A DNA stretch of 64,000 bases from Glebionis coronaria (lineage: Eukaryota > Streptophyta > Magnoliopsida > Asterales > Asteraceae), in NCBI GenBank assembly GCA_025667525.1, contig CM046876.1, positions 571,265,469 to 571,329,468 of the forward strand. Direction: 5' to 3'. A program made the translations under genes and the position numbers. This document shows, piece by piece, positions 33,961 to 47,200 of the stretch. Below the pieces are notes generated by a model. The model did no database searches. It saw only the letters and a list, made by a program, of their open reading frames with translations, and was not told where the DNA came from. Position 1 is the first letter of the stretch; every line of letters starts with the position of its first letter.

Positions 33961-35953
33961 TACCAAAACCAAATAATTTGTCTTAGGGCTGAAGACCATA
34001 CTAAATATCTGGAACAACCTATGACTCCAATTCTTGAGCCTGTTCTCGCACCCGCAGTGCGTGACGCCTACTATGCGAAGCTTAAAGCACAAAAGGATGT
34101 GGCGTGTCTTATGTTGGATGTGATGTTTCCAGAATTGCAAATAATACTCGAAGATCTCAATGCATATGACATGATCACTGAACTCAAAACTATGTTTAAG
34201 GAAAAAGATAAACATGAGCTTTATGATACTACTAAAGCATTCCATGCTGGTAGATAGGAAGTTGGACAATCCGTTAGCACTCATTTTCTGAAAGTCAAAG
34301 GTTACATGGATACTCTAGAATGCCTAGGCTATCCCATGCCATAAGAACTTGCTGTGAGTTTTATCTTGAACTCTCTCAAAAAGGATTATGAATCACTTGT
34401 GCAAACTTACAATTTGCATAGCATGGGGAAGACATTAGTAGAGCTACATGTTATGCTTAAGTCACATGAGAAAGGCCTTCCAAAGAAGGTTAGGACTCCT
34501 GATGTAATGGATATTAGAGCAGGATGGATCCAGAAATATAAGGGTAAGACACCGCAAGGGGGTAAAGGAAGGAATGATGGAAAGGGTAAGTCAAATTACG
34601 CCCCAAAGCATAAAATTCCTCCACCACCTAAGAAAGATAATCCAGAAAAGGACTGTGAGTTTCAACACTGCAAAGAGACAGGACATTGAAAAAGGAAATG
34701 CCCGAAGTATCTCACTGAGGTGAAGGAACGCAATAGTGCTAGCGGCGCTAGTGCTTCAAGTATCTTCATTATAGAACTTTATGTTATGTCTAATAATAAG
34801 CCGATGGTATATGATACGGGTTTTGGAACTCATATTTGTAACACATCGCAGGGACTTAGAGATAGCCAGAAATTCCAGCAATGAGCTTTGAGCTTGTACG
34901 TGAGAAATGGCATGCGTACAAACGTCGAAGTTATTGGTCAATATGATTTGACACTTCCTAATGGATTAGTTGTTACTTTGAATAATTGTCATTTTACGCT
35001 TTTTATTACTAGAGGTTTTGTTTCATTTTCTAGATTGATGGAAGAGGGTTTTAGTCATGTTATGTTGAATAATGTTATTTCCATTTACAAAGACATCATA
35101 TTTTATTTTAATGCAATACCGCGTGATGACATTTTTGTAATTGATATGCAATGTATTAATCTTAACAGTTCTATATATAATGTTTGCAGGAAAAAAGCCA
35201 AACATGTGATGTTGGAATTGACCTATCTATGTCACTGTAGCCTTGGTCATGCAAACAAGAAACGCACCGAGAAGCTTCAACGTGATGGAATTTAGAATCC
35301 CACTGACGGTGATTCTTTCAATGACAAATGAAAGTCTTGTGTATATGAGAAAGAAAGTCTTGTGTGTATGGCGCGTAAGCCTTTCACACTTGTGATCGAA
35401 AGAGCTAACAATCTTTTGGGACTCGTTCATACTGATGTGTGTGGCCTCTTTAGACCCGTGTCTATAGAAGGAGTTAGCTTCTTAATTACGTTCACTATTG
35501 ATTTTAGCCGTTATGGTTATGTTTACCTTTTGAAAGATAAACATAAGGTATTTGAAACAATCAAGGAATTTCAAAATGAAGTGGAAAACCAACTTTTTTA
35601 AGAAAATCAAGGCTATTCGATTTGTCCGTGGAGTCGAATACATGAGTTTTGAGTTTGTGGAACATTTGAAGAAATGTGGCATTATGTCGCATCTCACACC
35701 TCCCTACACGCCTCAAAATAATGGAGTGTCGGAAAGGAGGAATAGAACTCTATTGGATATGGTTCGTTCCCTGATGAACTCAACCACTTAACCAAAGTCT
35801 TTTTTGGGTTATGCTTTAGAGTCTACTGCGCGCATTCCCAATATGATTCCAACCAAGAAGGTCAATAAGACACCATACAAAGTACGACATGCGAAAGCTC
35901 CCAAGTTGTCTTGTTTGAGGGTTTGGGGTTGTGAGGTTCTCGTGAAGCGGGAT
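33961..35953 (+). pseudogene. pol: Copia-B gag remainder, protease, integrase N-part
   Basis: Gag continues with MGKTLVELHVMLKSHEKGLPKK (split by its own frame, about 34420-34490) and a damaged CCHC knuckle in which one Cys and the conserved Trp codon (now TGA, 34687) are lost. Protease has YDTGFGTHICN (about 34810). The integrase zinc region (CHCSLGHANKKR, about 35235) is followed by VHTDVCGLF (first Asp), FVRGVEYM (second catalytic Asp lost) and TPQNNGVSERRNRT (Glu kept). Stops at about 34254, 34342, 34885, 35293 and 35788 plus a frameshift near 35600. It is cut at 35953 (VKRD) by Gypsy-2 and resumes at 47464. Confidence 0.85.
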
Positions 35954-38900
35954 TGTAAAACCCGCTTTAAAATACCTAAGATCATTAAATGCATGAAAAT
36001 ACGGTTAAATTAAAACTTTATAGTTAATTAATATATGACATGAATCATGAACATTTAATACGAACGTTGCGTATATTAATTAATTACTATAAGTATTACA
36101 TATATTAATATGATTATTAATACATGATAAGTATTTACGTACAATACTTAAAATATACGAGAAATAAAACACGACATTAAATACGAACACGCATGAATAA
36201 TATTTGAACACGAAAAATAAAACGAATGTGTATGTGTGTGTGGTATGTGGTGTCCAAAAAAAGAAGAAGGGAAGGGCCTTGGCCCAACCCAATAGTAATC
36301 CATGTCATAAACCAATTAAACTCCAGGGAGTTTTCAAAAAAACACATTCTCAATAAAATAACAAAATCCTAAAATCTTTTCTTCCTCTTCCTTTTCTTTT
36401 TGGCCGCGACATCAACACCACACAAGGAAGATTTTTGCTTTTGATCTTAAACTAAGTACGGTATTGTGTTTGTGAATCCATTCATTTAATTGTGCACGCG
36501 TTCGGTATCCCTTAACCTTTAATCTTTTTATTATTATGTTAATTGTTCAAGATCTTTAATATGAAAACATTAAAAACATGTAATCATTAAAAAGATTAAA
36601 CAAGAATTAAGGTTGGGGTTTGGTTTTTGATCAGGTTACACGCAAACCGAGACCAAGATTGGTCTCGGTGGTGTTGTTTTCCAACCAGCCGTAACCCAAG
36701 ATGGGGCGGTGGTGGTTTTGGTGATGCAGCCGCAACCCCAACTTCATAAGCAGTGGGGTGCGTAGGCTTGGCAGTGGGAACCGAGACCCTCAAGGGTCTC
36801 GGTGGGTTTAATGTGAGCAGAAGGGGCAACACAGCACACAGCAGTGGCAACCCTGGCTAGGCCAGGGCTGCCGTGGGGCAACAGTGGCACCAGCAATGAT
36901 GCCGGTGGCTGCTGTGGTGGTTGGCCGCAAGCCACAACAACACCGCTGTAGTGTTGCGTGGTTTTCGAGGTGACACCGAGACCTCCATGGTCTCGGTGGA
37001 TTTCTTGTGGGGTTCGGTTAGCACCAAACACACCAAGGGGGTGTTTGGCTAAGTTTATAAAAACATGTATTTTATTTATTAATTAGTTTAATTAAAACAT
37101 GGTAAATTAAATAATTAATAATCATGACTTAGGATATAATTTATTTAAATAAAAACCATGATATAATTTATGTCCATTTTATTTAAATAAAACTTATGAT
37201 AAAATAATTATTAACTTAATTATTCATGTACACTTAATTAATTAAGAAAACTTAACTTAATAAATTTATATCCTTTTAAGGTAAAGTTTAGTTATTAAAT
37301 CATGTAGTATTACTAATTAATAAATACTTATGATATCATGTAATATTATTATTAATTAATAATTACAAGTTAAGACTAAGCATTTAATCATTATTAAATT
37401 ATACTATATATTAAACATGACATATAATATGCTTATTAAAACTATTGGTTATATCATTTTATTTATTTAATAAGCTTATTATTAATTATGGAAATACACT
37501 AAATATGGAAACATGCTATTTATGGAAATATAGTAAATATGGTAACATGCCTATTTATGGAAACATACTAAATATGGAAACATGCTATTTATGAAAACAT
37601 ACTAAATACGAAAACTTTCTATTATTAGAAGCTTTCTATTTTGAAAACTTACTATTTAAAGAAACTTGCTATTTTTGAAAAGTTACTATATGGAAATCTG
37701 CTATGAAAGTTACTATATATAGAAACCTGTTATTTTTAGAAAGTTACTCATTATGTTATAACAAGTATTATAACACTTAAAAACATGAAATACAATAATC
37801 TAATACACATGAAACATTAAGAATCACATGATAAAACAAGAACAAGTAAAACAAGTTAAGAACACGTCAAGTAAACTAATAACCAGTATATATAAGTAAA
37901 ACAGACAACTTATTCATGTCCCTTTCATTATGTAGCTATCGTGAAGTCAGAGTGATCTTCTGCATTCGTGTTCGTCTTCATTTACTGGACATAAGGTACG
38001 GATTTTCCGTCCTTCAGTAAGGACACTTTCTTCCTATATTAGGATTTCCCTGTTTGCAGCCATCTGTTTCCCCCAGTAGTTTACGTGTCTTAAACACAAA
38101 AATTAATTACATGATTTATATTTTAGATTGCCTGAGCTATATACATGCATGCCAGTTTCACCTAGTTATGGAGGTACCATAACCATAACACTAGAGGTGC
38201 CGATGTTATGACTCTTCTGCGGTGAGAGTGATTGCTCGCAACGTCTCTTTCAATTATTTGGCCTATTTTATTATTATCACGTGGGGTGCATGGGTGCATC
38301 CTAGGACAAGTTTAACAAGATTACATGGTAACTACGATGTGTGCCTTGCATCTGTTACATGGAGCTGATCCCTCCAACCCAGACTATTATAATTACAGGC
38401 AACCCCTCTAATTGCATGATGAGGTCACCCCTCTAAGTATTCATGCACGTTGATACCTCATGACCTATATGGGCTCTGGGCATATTTAAAATATAGTTTT
38501 CAGTATAAACTAAACATAAGTCTTTTCAGAATAATAAACCAGTGTATAAACTTACACCAGGTTTTCCAGGACATACACTTTTCCGTTGTACTTCATTTCA
38601 TTTCATTTCTTGCTTAATTATATGCTTTACATTTCATTGTCATATATCCGCACACTAAGCGTATTATTCAGTCGTATTTCTTTCTATGTCCCAATACGGT
38701 AGGTACTAAAGGGCAAAGCTAGGATCTCCAAGAGTACGTGCATTTGGATGGAGGCTCCTTTGTCTTCCTTCTTTCAATGCATTTACATACTTTTTCTTTA
38801 CTGGACATTGTTTAGTCCTTTCATACATTTCTTTACTTATGTATTTGTGTGTGGAGCTTATTTTTGGAACCGATGTTTGTTTCCGGTTTCCTTTATGGTC

Positions 38901-38989
38901 ATTTAATGTTTTAGACATTTACCTTGCATGCTTTGATGACACGCCATAATTACTTCGTAACGGTCCATTTGTCCAAATGGGGTGTTACA
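35954..38989 (+). repeat. 5' LTR of Gypsy-2 (3036 bp)
   Basis: It holds three near-perfect hairpins of the CCGAGACC theme, an ACACACCAAGGGGGTGTTTG palindrome (about 37028), a long AT-rich segment and degenerate repeats of a TATGGAAACATGCTATT-like unit (about 37480-37740). The minus-strand ORFs 36596-36850 and 36744-37031 are present in both LTRs only because the LTRs are duplicates. Confidence 0.92.
36646..36998. repeat. Three CCGAGACC hairpins in Gypsy-2 5' LTR
   Basis: ACCGAGACCAA / TTGGTCTCGGT, two-base loop (36646-36669); ACCGAGACCCT / AGGGTCTCGGT, two-base loop (36780-36803); CACCGAGACC / GGTCTCGGTG, five-base loop (36974-36998). All are perfect, and the bases next to the loop differ but still pair. 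The 3' LTR has them at 45087-45110, 45220-45243 and 45414-45438. Confidence 0.88.
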
Positions 38990-39385
38990 ATTATGGTTTT
39001 AGAGCCAAGTTTTCGACCAGTAGGATCTTAAAATTGACATGTGACTAGTGGGTAGTCACCAGAGTCTTCCTAAAACTGACAATGAATTTTATTCATTTCA
39101 TTTCATGCATCATTGTTTTCTGTTAAGTTTTTGACTAAGTAATGGTTGGTACAGGACTGGCCATATTTAGTCGCATGTGCTTTCATTCGAATTTAATTTT
39201 GTGAATCGACCAATAGGCGTTCACCTTTGCTCATGTCAATTTTGATTTGTGGACCGACCCATAGGCGTCCACCATTGACAATGGCTTTTTTCATTTGTTA
39301 TGCCTTCAAAAACTCTTTATGCTTCCTTATGTTTATCCTATGTTCTAACCAAATTAATCATTTCATTTCCTCTTTTAAACTGTAG
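38990..39385 (+). other. Gypsy-2 primer site and structured leader
   Basis: TGGTTTTAGAGCC (38994-39006) is a decayed tRNA-iMet primer site. Stem-loops with the same loop as in Gypsy-1 follow: GTGAAT/GTTCAC (39201-39224, one G-U pair) and GTGGAC/GTCCAC (39249-39272). The leader ends CTTTTAAACTGTAG directly before the gag ATG, again a 3' splice-site shape. Confidence 0.72.
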
Positions 39386-40104
39386 ATGGTCAACACACGA
39401 ACTGAGCAGGTACTAGCTGCAGCTGTCCAAGCAGCTCTATAAGCTATGCTCCCAAAAAATCAGGAATCAGATCCGGGCTGAATACCAGAACATCCCAAAT
39501 CAAAACAATCCTCCTCCTCCTCCACCTGTTACTCTACACATCTGGCTGGAGAGGTTCAATAAACAAAAGCCTTGATCTTTCGAGAAGACTAAAGTGTCAT
39601 CAGATGCGGAAAACTGGATTTTGCACATGGAGAAAATCTTTGATGCTATGGGATGTGATTAAATTTACAAGGCAAGGTTGGCTTGCTATAAGTTCGAAGG
39701 TGATGCACTAGCTTGGTGGAGAGCATACAAGCTGAGCAATGGAGGTGATGTATGGTTGGTTTCTTTGAATTGGGATCTATCAAAGACTCTGTTCTACAAT
39801 CAGTTCTTTCCTACAGCTGAGCAGGAGCGGCTTAAGAGGGACTACCATCCCATTCGTTAGAGAATTGGAGAGAATAGCATGGAGTTTATGTAGAGGTTTC
39901 TCGGGTTAGATGGATTTCTGGGCGCTGCTGCAAGTACTGTTGAGGAGCAAGTGAAGTACTTTCGCTGGAACTTTACTCCACGACTGCTGATTGGCTACTT
40001 AGTGCCACTTTCACTAATGTGTCACAAGTGGCTGACGCAAGACGTAGCTTAGAGATTTTGCGTGAGAGAGACGACTATGAGGAGCCAGCTCGTCCAGAGA
40101 AGAG

Positions 40105-40192
40105 GTATAAATTTCAGTCATCAAGCGTTATCATCTTATTCCAATCTATATGTTCATTTTTATATCTTGTTCTATCCAATTGCATCCTTCAG
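40105..40192 (+). other. Intron 1 of Gypsy-2 gag (88 bp, phase 2)
   Basis: Donor AAGAG/GTATAAATTT, acceptor TGCATCCTTCAG/A. Removal joins PEKR to QKGGDRSQP in frame. Length is not a multiple of three; reading through runs into a stop at about 40259. Confidence 0.82.
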
Positions 40193-40336
40193 ACAGAAGG
40201 GTGGAGACCGGTCCCAACCGGCCACTCAGCAGATGAACAACAAGGGGTACGGTCAATCTAATGACTGATACGGATCAGACAGGCGTAACGGTGATGACAA
40301 TTACCGTAACAATGCCAACTATTACAACAACAACAT

Positions 40337-40411
40337 GTCCCTAAATTCATAAACTCTTCTATGTTAAGTTGTTGTATGTCATACATACTAACATCTCAGC
40401 ATTATAAACAG
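40337..40411 (+). other. Intron 2 of Gypsy-2 gag (75 bp, phase 2)
   Basis: Donor ACAT/GTCCCTAAAT, acceptor CATTATAAACAG/G. It carries the same GTCC donor start as Gypsy-1 intron 2 and is at the same position in the Asn-rich linker. Confidence 0.75.
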
Positions 40412-40476
40412 GAACTCTGTGAGTGGGCGTGACCAGAATGCTAAGGGTCAACAGCCTAACAACTCGTCTTTATCTG

Positions 40477-40552
40477 GTAATATATCTTAAACTTTCAGTG
40501 TAATCATGTTTATGCCCAAATAATCATGTCTCACGCATATCTTCTTAAACAG
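40477..40552 (+). other. Intron 3 of Gypsy-2 gag (76 bp, phase 1)
   Basis: Donor TCTG/GTAATATATC, acceptor CTTCTTAAACAG/G. Removal joins SSLS to GSQVARVPPGG in frame. Confidence 0.8.
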
Positions 40553-40700
40553 GCTCTCAGGTAGCGAGGGTACCTCCAGGAGGTTACACCCATCCTATCT
40601 GCAATACTTGTATCCGTAGACATCCTGGACCATGCCGTCGGGTTTCTGACGTTTGCTTTACGTATGGACAGCCAGGACATATGTTGAAGGACTAAAAGAA

Positions 40701-43700
40701 GAGAGAGACTAATGGTACTTCTGGTTCTGCTCCTCCTAAGCCACCAGCTTCAAGTCGTGTCTACACTACCAACAGGGATCAGGCGAATAAGTCTTCAGGT
40801 ACTATCATTGTCATCCTCTTTATGAACGGTCATGTTGCTTGTGTTTTATTCGATACTGGTGCAACTCATTCAGTCATATCCACTATGTATGACACTAGTA
40901 TTAATAATATCCTATGCTACTAGAGAACATACTAAGTATATATACGTCTATGCGAGACTCTGCATGCATTACCCATGTGTACAAAGATCTTCCTCTTGAA
41001 TTTGATGATAAGATTCTCCTAGTAGACGCACTTTCTTTGGATATGTGCGAGTTTGATCTAATCTTAGGCATCGACTGGTTGTCTAAACACCATGCCACAA
41101 TCGATTTTCATATGCACCGGGTTATATTCGGCGACGTCCAAGCTCCAGAGTACATTCATAATGGTTTCATGCCAGGAAAGTATGTACATATCATTTCTTC
41201 CTTACAAGCCCGTGATTTACTAGCTCATGGCTGCGAAGGCTTCTTAGCTACGATTCAGGATATCACTGCCGAAGCTCCGTTGATCCAAGATCAACCAGTT
41301 GTTTCTGAATTCCTTGATGTATTTCCAGAAGAACTTTCAGGTATACCACCTATCCGCGAAGTAGAGTTTGGCATTGAGCTCATCCCAGGAGCTTAACTAA
41401 TCTCCAAGGCTCCTTATCGCATGGCTCCCATAGAGCTCAAGGAGTTAAAAGACCAGCTGCAAGAGTTACTGGAGCGAGGTTTCATCCGTCCGAGTGTATC
41501 ACCATAGGGTGCAACGGTACTTTTCGTTAAGAAGAAGGATGGCAGCATGCGTTTATGCATTGACTATCGTGAGCTGAATAATATCATGATTAGGAACCGT
41601 TATCCGTTGACGCATATCGATGATCTTTTCGACCGACTACAAGGTGCCAAGCACTTCTTCAAGATTGATCTACGATCCAGTTATCATCAGCTATGAGTAA
41701 AAGAGCAGGATATTCTTAAGACTGCTTTTCGCACAAGATATGGTCACTATGAGTTCGTAGTCATGCCTTTTGGACTCACCAATGCTCTAGGGTATTCATG
41801 GACTTAATGAACCGCGTCTTCCATGAGTTTTTGGATAAATTCGTCATCGTTTTCATCGACGACATTCTCATCTTCTCTAAATCCACGGAAGAACATGAAG
41901 AAAATCTTCGCACTATTCTACAGATTCTTCGCCAAAAGCAGTTGTATGCCAAATTTTCTAAGTGAGAATTCTGGTTAAACAAGGTGGCATTTCTAGGCCA
42001 CATTGTCTCCACAGAAGGGATCACTATGGATCATGCGAAGGTTGAAGCTATCACTAAATGGCCAAGACTGACGTTTGCAACTGAGGTTCATAGTTTTCTG
42101 GGCTTAGTTGGTTATTATCGCAGATTCGTGGAGAACTTTTCAAGGATAGCCTTGCCATTGACCAAGTTGATGCGTAAAGGAGAGAAATTCGTCTGGAATG
42201 ATGAGTGGGAGAAGAGCTTTGAAGAACTTAAGCATCAGTTAGTATATACACCTATTCTTACTCTCTCATATGGCACAGGTGGATTTTAGATCTACAACGA
42301 TGCTTCGGGTAAAGGATTTGGTTGTGTACTCATGCAACATGGGAAAGTGATTGCGTCTGCATCACGTCAGCTTAAGACTTATGAGGAGAATTATTCTACC
42401 CACGATCTAGAATTAGCAGCAGTTGTCTTTGCACTTAAAATTTGGAGACACTATCTATGTGGTAAATCATGTGACATCTTCACTGATCACAAGAGTCTCA
42501 AGTACATATTCACTCAACGAGAGCTAAACATGAGGCAGAGAAAATGGTTGGAACTACTCAAGGACTATGAAATAATCTTCAGTACCATCCCGGTAAGGAG
42601 AATGTAGTGACAGATGCTCTCAGCATGAAATCGAGCATGATTGTTAGCATAAATATAGAAGAAGAAATCATACGTGATCTAGAACGATTAGACATTGAGT
42701 TCTTAGTACGTGGACAACATGGGTACTGAGCTAATCTAAGAATTGAGCCAGACTTAATCTCTCGGATCAAGGAAGCTCATAAGGATGTTGGTGAGATTTG
42801 GGCTATTATTCAGAACATTGATCGACAAACAGAATTTCGTGTAGACGAAGATGGCAACGTATGGCATGGAACCAAGCTATGTGTTTCGAATGATCAGACA
42901 GTCCGAGAAGCTTTACTGACTGAAGCTCACAGCTCTCTATTCTCTATTCATCCAGGATCCACAAAAATGTTCCATGATCTCAAACAACATTTCTGGTGGA
43001 GTGGCATGAAGCAGAATGTTGCTACTTTCGTTTCCAAATGTCTAACCTGCCAGCAGGTTAACATCAAACATCAGCGGGCTAGTGGTTTATTACAACCGTT
43101 AGAGATTCATGAATGGAAGTGGGACAAAATAAACATGGATTTCGTCACCAGACTTCCACTGATTTAGAGGAAGCATAATGGTATATGGGTCATAGTCGAT
43201 CGTTTAACCAAGTCAGCTCATTTTCTTCTAATTCGCAAAGATTTCTCAATTAGCAAATTGGCAGATATATTCCTTCAGGAGATCATGCAACTACATGGTA
43301 CTCCATCAGATATCATATCCGACAGAGATCCTCGTTTCACGTCTAAATTCTAGAAAGGTTTGCAGAAAGCTTGGGGTACCAGACTTAAGCTTAGCACAAC
43401 CTTTCATCCTTAAACCGATGGTCAGTCAGAGCGTACCATTCAGAACTTAGAAGACATGCTGTGAGCTTGTGCATTAGAATGGACAGGGAGTTGGGACAAT
43501 TACATTTGCTTGGTGGAGTTTGCCTACAACAATAGTTGGTACACGAGTATTAAGTGCACCTTTCGAGATGCTTTTTGGTAGAAAGTGTCGTGCTCTAATA
43601 TGTTGGTATCAAGTTGGAGAACGAATCCTTGAAGGACCAGAGATGATAGAGGTGACCAATGAGAAGGTTGCTATTTCCAAGGCGAAGCTACAGGAAGCTC

Positions 43701-44173
43701 GTGCTCGACAAAAGAGCTATGCTGATAAACATCATAGAGATCTAGAATTTAAGCTTGGTGATCATGTTTTCCTTAAGGTATCACCAACACGTGGTGTCAA
43801 GCGTTTTAGACTCAAGAGCAAGCTCAGTCCTCGTTTCATCGAACCGTATGAAATCCTTGAACATGTCGGTGAAGTATCATATCATCTAGCGTTACCCCCT
43901 CAGCTATCTCATGTGCATACTGTGTTCCATGTATCCTTACTCAGAGGTTACAATTACCATCCATTGCATACAGTTTCATATCCATTCGAGCAGATTCGTG
44001 AGGATCTATCCTATATTGAGGAACCCAAGAAAGTTCTTGACCGTCAGGATCGATTCATGAGGAGAAAGACGATCTCATTCGTCAAAATCCTTTGGAGGGA
44101 CCATTCCGAGCGGGAAGCCACTTGGGAAACGGAGGAGTCTATCCGGACTTCTTACCCTCATTTTCAGCTATGA
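40701..44173 (+). pseudogene. pol: Gypsy-2 pol: PR, RT, RNase H, integrase, chromodomain
   Basis: Protease CVLFDTGATHSVIS (about 40845), [12 protein letters not shown] and [11 protein letters not shown] (about 41560-41880), RNase [10 protein letters not shown] (about 42292), integrase zinc region (about 42940-43050), core WDKINMDFVT and IISDRDPRF (about 43120-43340), and a C-terminal chromodomain with FVKILWRDHSEREATWE (about 44080-44130). Stops near 41395, 41505, 41695, 41963, 42287, 42730, 43165, 43350 and 43410 and frameshifts near 40905, 41790, 42585 and 43550. The terminal stop is 44171-44173. Confidence 0.9.
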
Positions 44174-44209
44174 TTCGGATATGTCATTTTCAGCTTATCG
44201 TATCTCTAA

Positions 44210-44244
44210 TTCGAGGACGAATTATTCTTTTAGAGGGGAAAAGT
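44210..44244 (+). other. Pre-PPT motif and polypurine tract of Gypsy-2
   Basis: TTCGAGGACGAATTATTC is followed by TTTTAGAGGGGAAAAGT, directly before the LTR. It is the counterpart of 16332-16367 in Gypsy-1. Confidence 0.85.
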
Positions 44245-47200
44245 TGTAAAACCCGCTTTAAAATACCTAAGATCATTAAATGCATGAAAAGACGGTTAAA
44301 TTAAAACTTTACAATTAATTAATATAAGACATCAATCATGAATATTTAAAATGAATGTTACGTATATTAATTATTTACTATAAGTATTACGTATATTAAT
44401 ATGATTATTAACACATGAGAGTTTATTGGGACACTCATTAAATTGATTGGGACACTCAATGTACAAACAGATTAAGCAATTTATATTTACTGTACAAACT
44501 AGTTAATGCATGTTTTTTAGGGTCCCAATCAATTATGGGAGTGTGCAAATTACTAGCCTTAATACATGATGAGTATTTACGTATAATACTTAAAAATACG
44601 AGAAATAAAACACGACATTAAATAGGAACACACATGAATAATATTTGAACACGAAAAATAAAACGAATGTGTATGTGTATGTGGCATGTGGCGTCCAAAC
44701 AAAGAAGAAGGGAGGGGCCTTGGCCCAACCCAATAGTAATCCATGTCATAAACCAATTAAACTCCAGGGAGTTTTCATAAAAACACATTCATAGTAAAAT
44801 AACAAAACCCTAAAATCTTTTCTTCCTCTTCCTTTTCTTTTTGGCCGCGACATCAACACCACACAAGGAAGATTTTTGTTTTTGATCTTAAACTAAGTAT
44901 GGTATTGTATTCGTGAATCCATTCATTTAATTGTGCACGCGTTCGGTATCCCTTAACCTTTAATATATTTATTATTATGTTAATTGTTCAAGATCTTTAA
45001 TATGAAAACATTAAAAACATGTAATCAATAAAAAGATTAAACAAGAATTAAGGTTGGGGTTTGGTTTTTGAGCAGGTTACACGTAAACCGAGACCAAGAT
45101 TGGTCTCGGTGGTGTTGTTTTCCAACCAGCCGCAACCCAAGATGGGGCAGTGGTGGTTTCGGTGATGTAGCCCAACCCCAACTTCACAAGCAGTAGGGTG
45201 CGTAGGCTTGGCAGTGGGAACCGAGACCCCCAAGGGTCTCGGTGGGTTTAATGTGAGCAGAAGGGGCAGCACAACACACAACAGTGGCAACCCTGGCTAG
45301 GCCAGGGGCTATGTTGGGCAGTAGTGGCACCGGCAGTGATGTCGGTGGCTGCTGTGGTGGTCGGCCGCAAGCCACAGCCACACGGATGTGGTGTTGCGTG
45401 GTTTTCGAGGCGACACCGAGACCTCCATGGTCTCGGTGGAGTTCTTGTGGGGTTTGGTTAGCACCAAACACACCAAGGGGGTGTTTGGCTAAGTTTTACA
45501 AAAACATGTATTTAATTTTATTTATTAATTAGTTTAATTAAAACATGGTAAATTAAATTAATTAATAATCATGACTTGGGATATAATTTTTTAAATAAAA
45601 ACCATGATATAAGTTATGTCCATTTTATTTAAATAAAACTTATGATAAAATAATTATTAACTTAATTATTCATGTACACTTAATTATTTAAGAAAACTTA
45701 GCTTAATTAATTTATATCCTTTTAAGGTAAAGTTTAATTATTAAATCATGTAGTATCATTAATTAATAAATACTTATGATATCATGTAATATTATTATTA
45801 ATTAATATTTATAAGTTAAGACTAAGTATTTAATCATTATTAAACTTTACTATATATTAAACATGACATATAATATACTTATTAAAACTATTGGTTATAT
45901 CATTTTATTTATTGAATAAGCTTATTATTAATTATGGAAATACACTAAATATAGAAACATGCTATTTATGCAAATATATTAAATATGGTAGCATGCTATT
46001 TATGGAAACATACTAAATATATAAACATGCTATTTATGGAAACATACTAAATATGAAAACTTTCTATTTTTGGAAATTTACTAATTATGGAAACTTTCTA
46101 TTTTTGAAAACTTACTATTTAAGAAACTTGCTATTTTTGGAAAGTTACTATATATGGAAATCTGCTATTTTTGGAAAGTTACTATATATAGAAACCTATT
46201 ATTTTTAGAAAGTTACTCATTATGTTATAACAAGCATTATATCACTTAAAAACATGAAATACACTAATCTAAAACACATGAAACATTAAGAATCACATGA
46301 TAAAACAAGAATAAGTAAAACAAGTTAAGAACACGTCAAGTAAACTAATAAACAGTATGTATAAGTAAAACAGACAACTTATTCATGTCCCTTTCATTAT
46401 GTAGCTATCGTGAAGAATGAGTGATCTTCCGCATTCATTTTCGTCTTCATTTACTGGACATAAGGTACGGATATTCCGTTCTTCAGTAAAGACGCTTTCT
46501 TCCTATATTAGGATTTCCCCGTTTGTAGCCATCTGTTTTCCCTAGTAGTTTACGTGTTTGAAACACAAACAGTAAATACATGATTTATATATTAGATTGC
46601 CTGAGCTATATACATGCATGCCAGTTCCACCTAGTTAGGGAGGTACCATAACCATAACACTAGAGGCACCGGTGTTATGACTCTTCTGCAGTGAGAGTGA
46701 TTGCTCGCAACGTCTCTTTCAGTTATTTAGCCTATTTTATTATTATCATGTGGGGCGCATGGGTGCATCCTAGGACAAGTTTAACAAGATTACATGGTAA
46801 CTACGGTGTGTGCCTTGCATTCGTTACATGGAGCTGATCCCTCCAACCCAGACTATTATAATTACATGCAACCCCTCTAATTGTATGATGAGGTCACCCC
46901 TCTAAGTATTCATGCAGGTTGATACCTCATGACCTATATGGGCTCCGGGCATATTCAAAATATAGTTTTCAGTATAAACTAAACATATGTCTTTTCATAA
47001 TAATAAACCAGTTTATAAATTTAGACCAGGTTTTCCGGTACATACACTTTTCCGATGTACTTCATTTCATTTCATTTCTTACTTATGTTTATGCTTTACA
47101 TTTCATTGTCATATATCCGCACACTGAGCATATTTCTCACCCGTATTTCTTTCTATGTCCCAATACTGCGGGTACTAAAGGGCAAAGCTAGGATTTCCTA

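Larger units (their letters stand above)
39386..40700 (+). pseudogene. gag: Gypsy-2 gag, four exons, broken
   Basis: ATG at 39386 (MVNTRTEQV). The capsid region has KIFDAMGCD, YKFEGDALAWW and FFPTAEQERLKRDYH. Stops at 39440 and several later, and frameshifts, disrupt it. After the capsid the frame is interrupted by introns at 40105, 40337 and 40477, at the same positions as in Gypsy-1. The zinc knuckle CFTYGQPGHMLKD has lost two Cys (one to Tyr, one to a TAA stop near 40695). Confidence 0.82.

Noticed and set aside
36744..37031. Minus-strand ORF of 95 codons shared with 45184-45471
   Set aside because: Same reason: LTR duplicates of Gypsy-2; content reflects the CCGAGACC hairpins.
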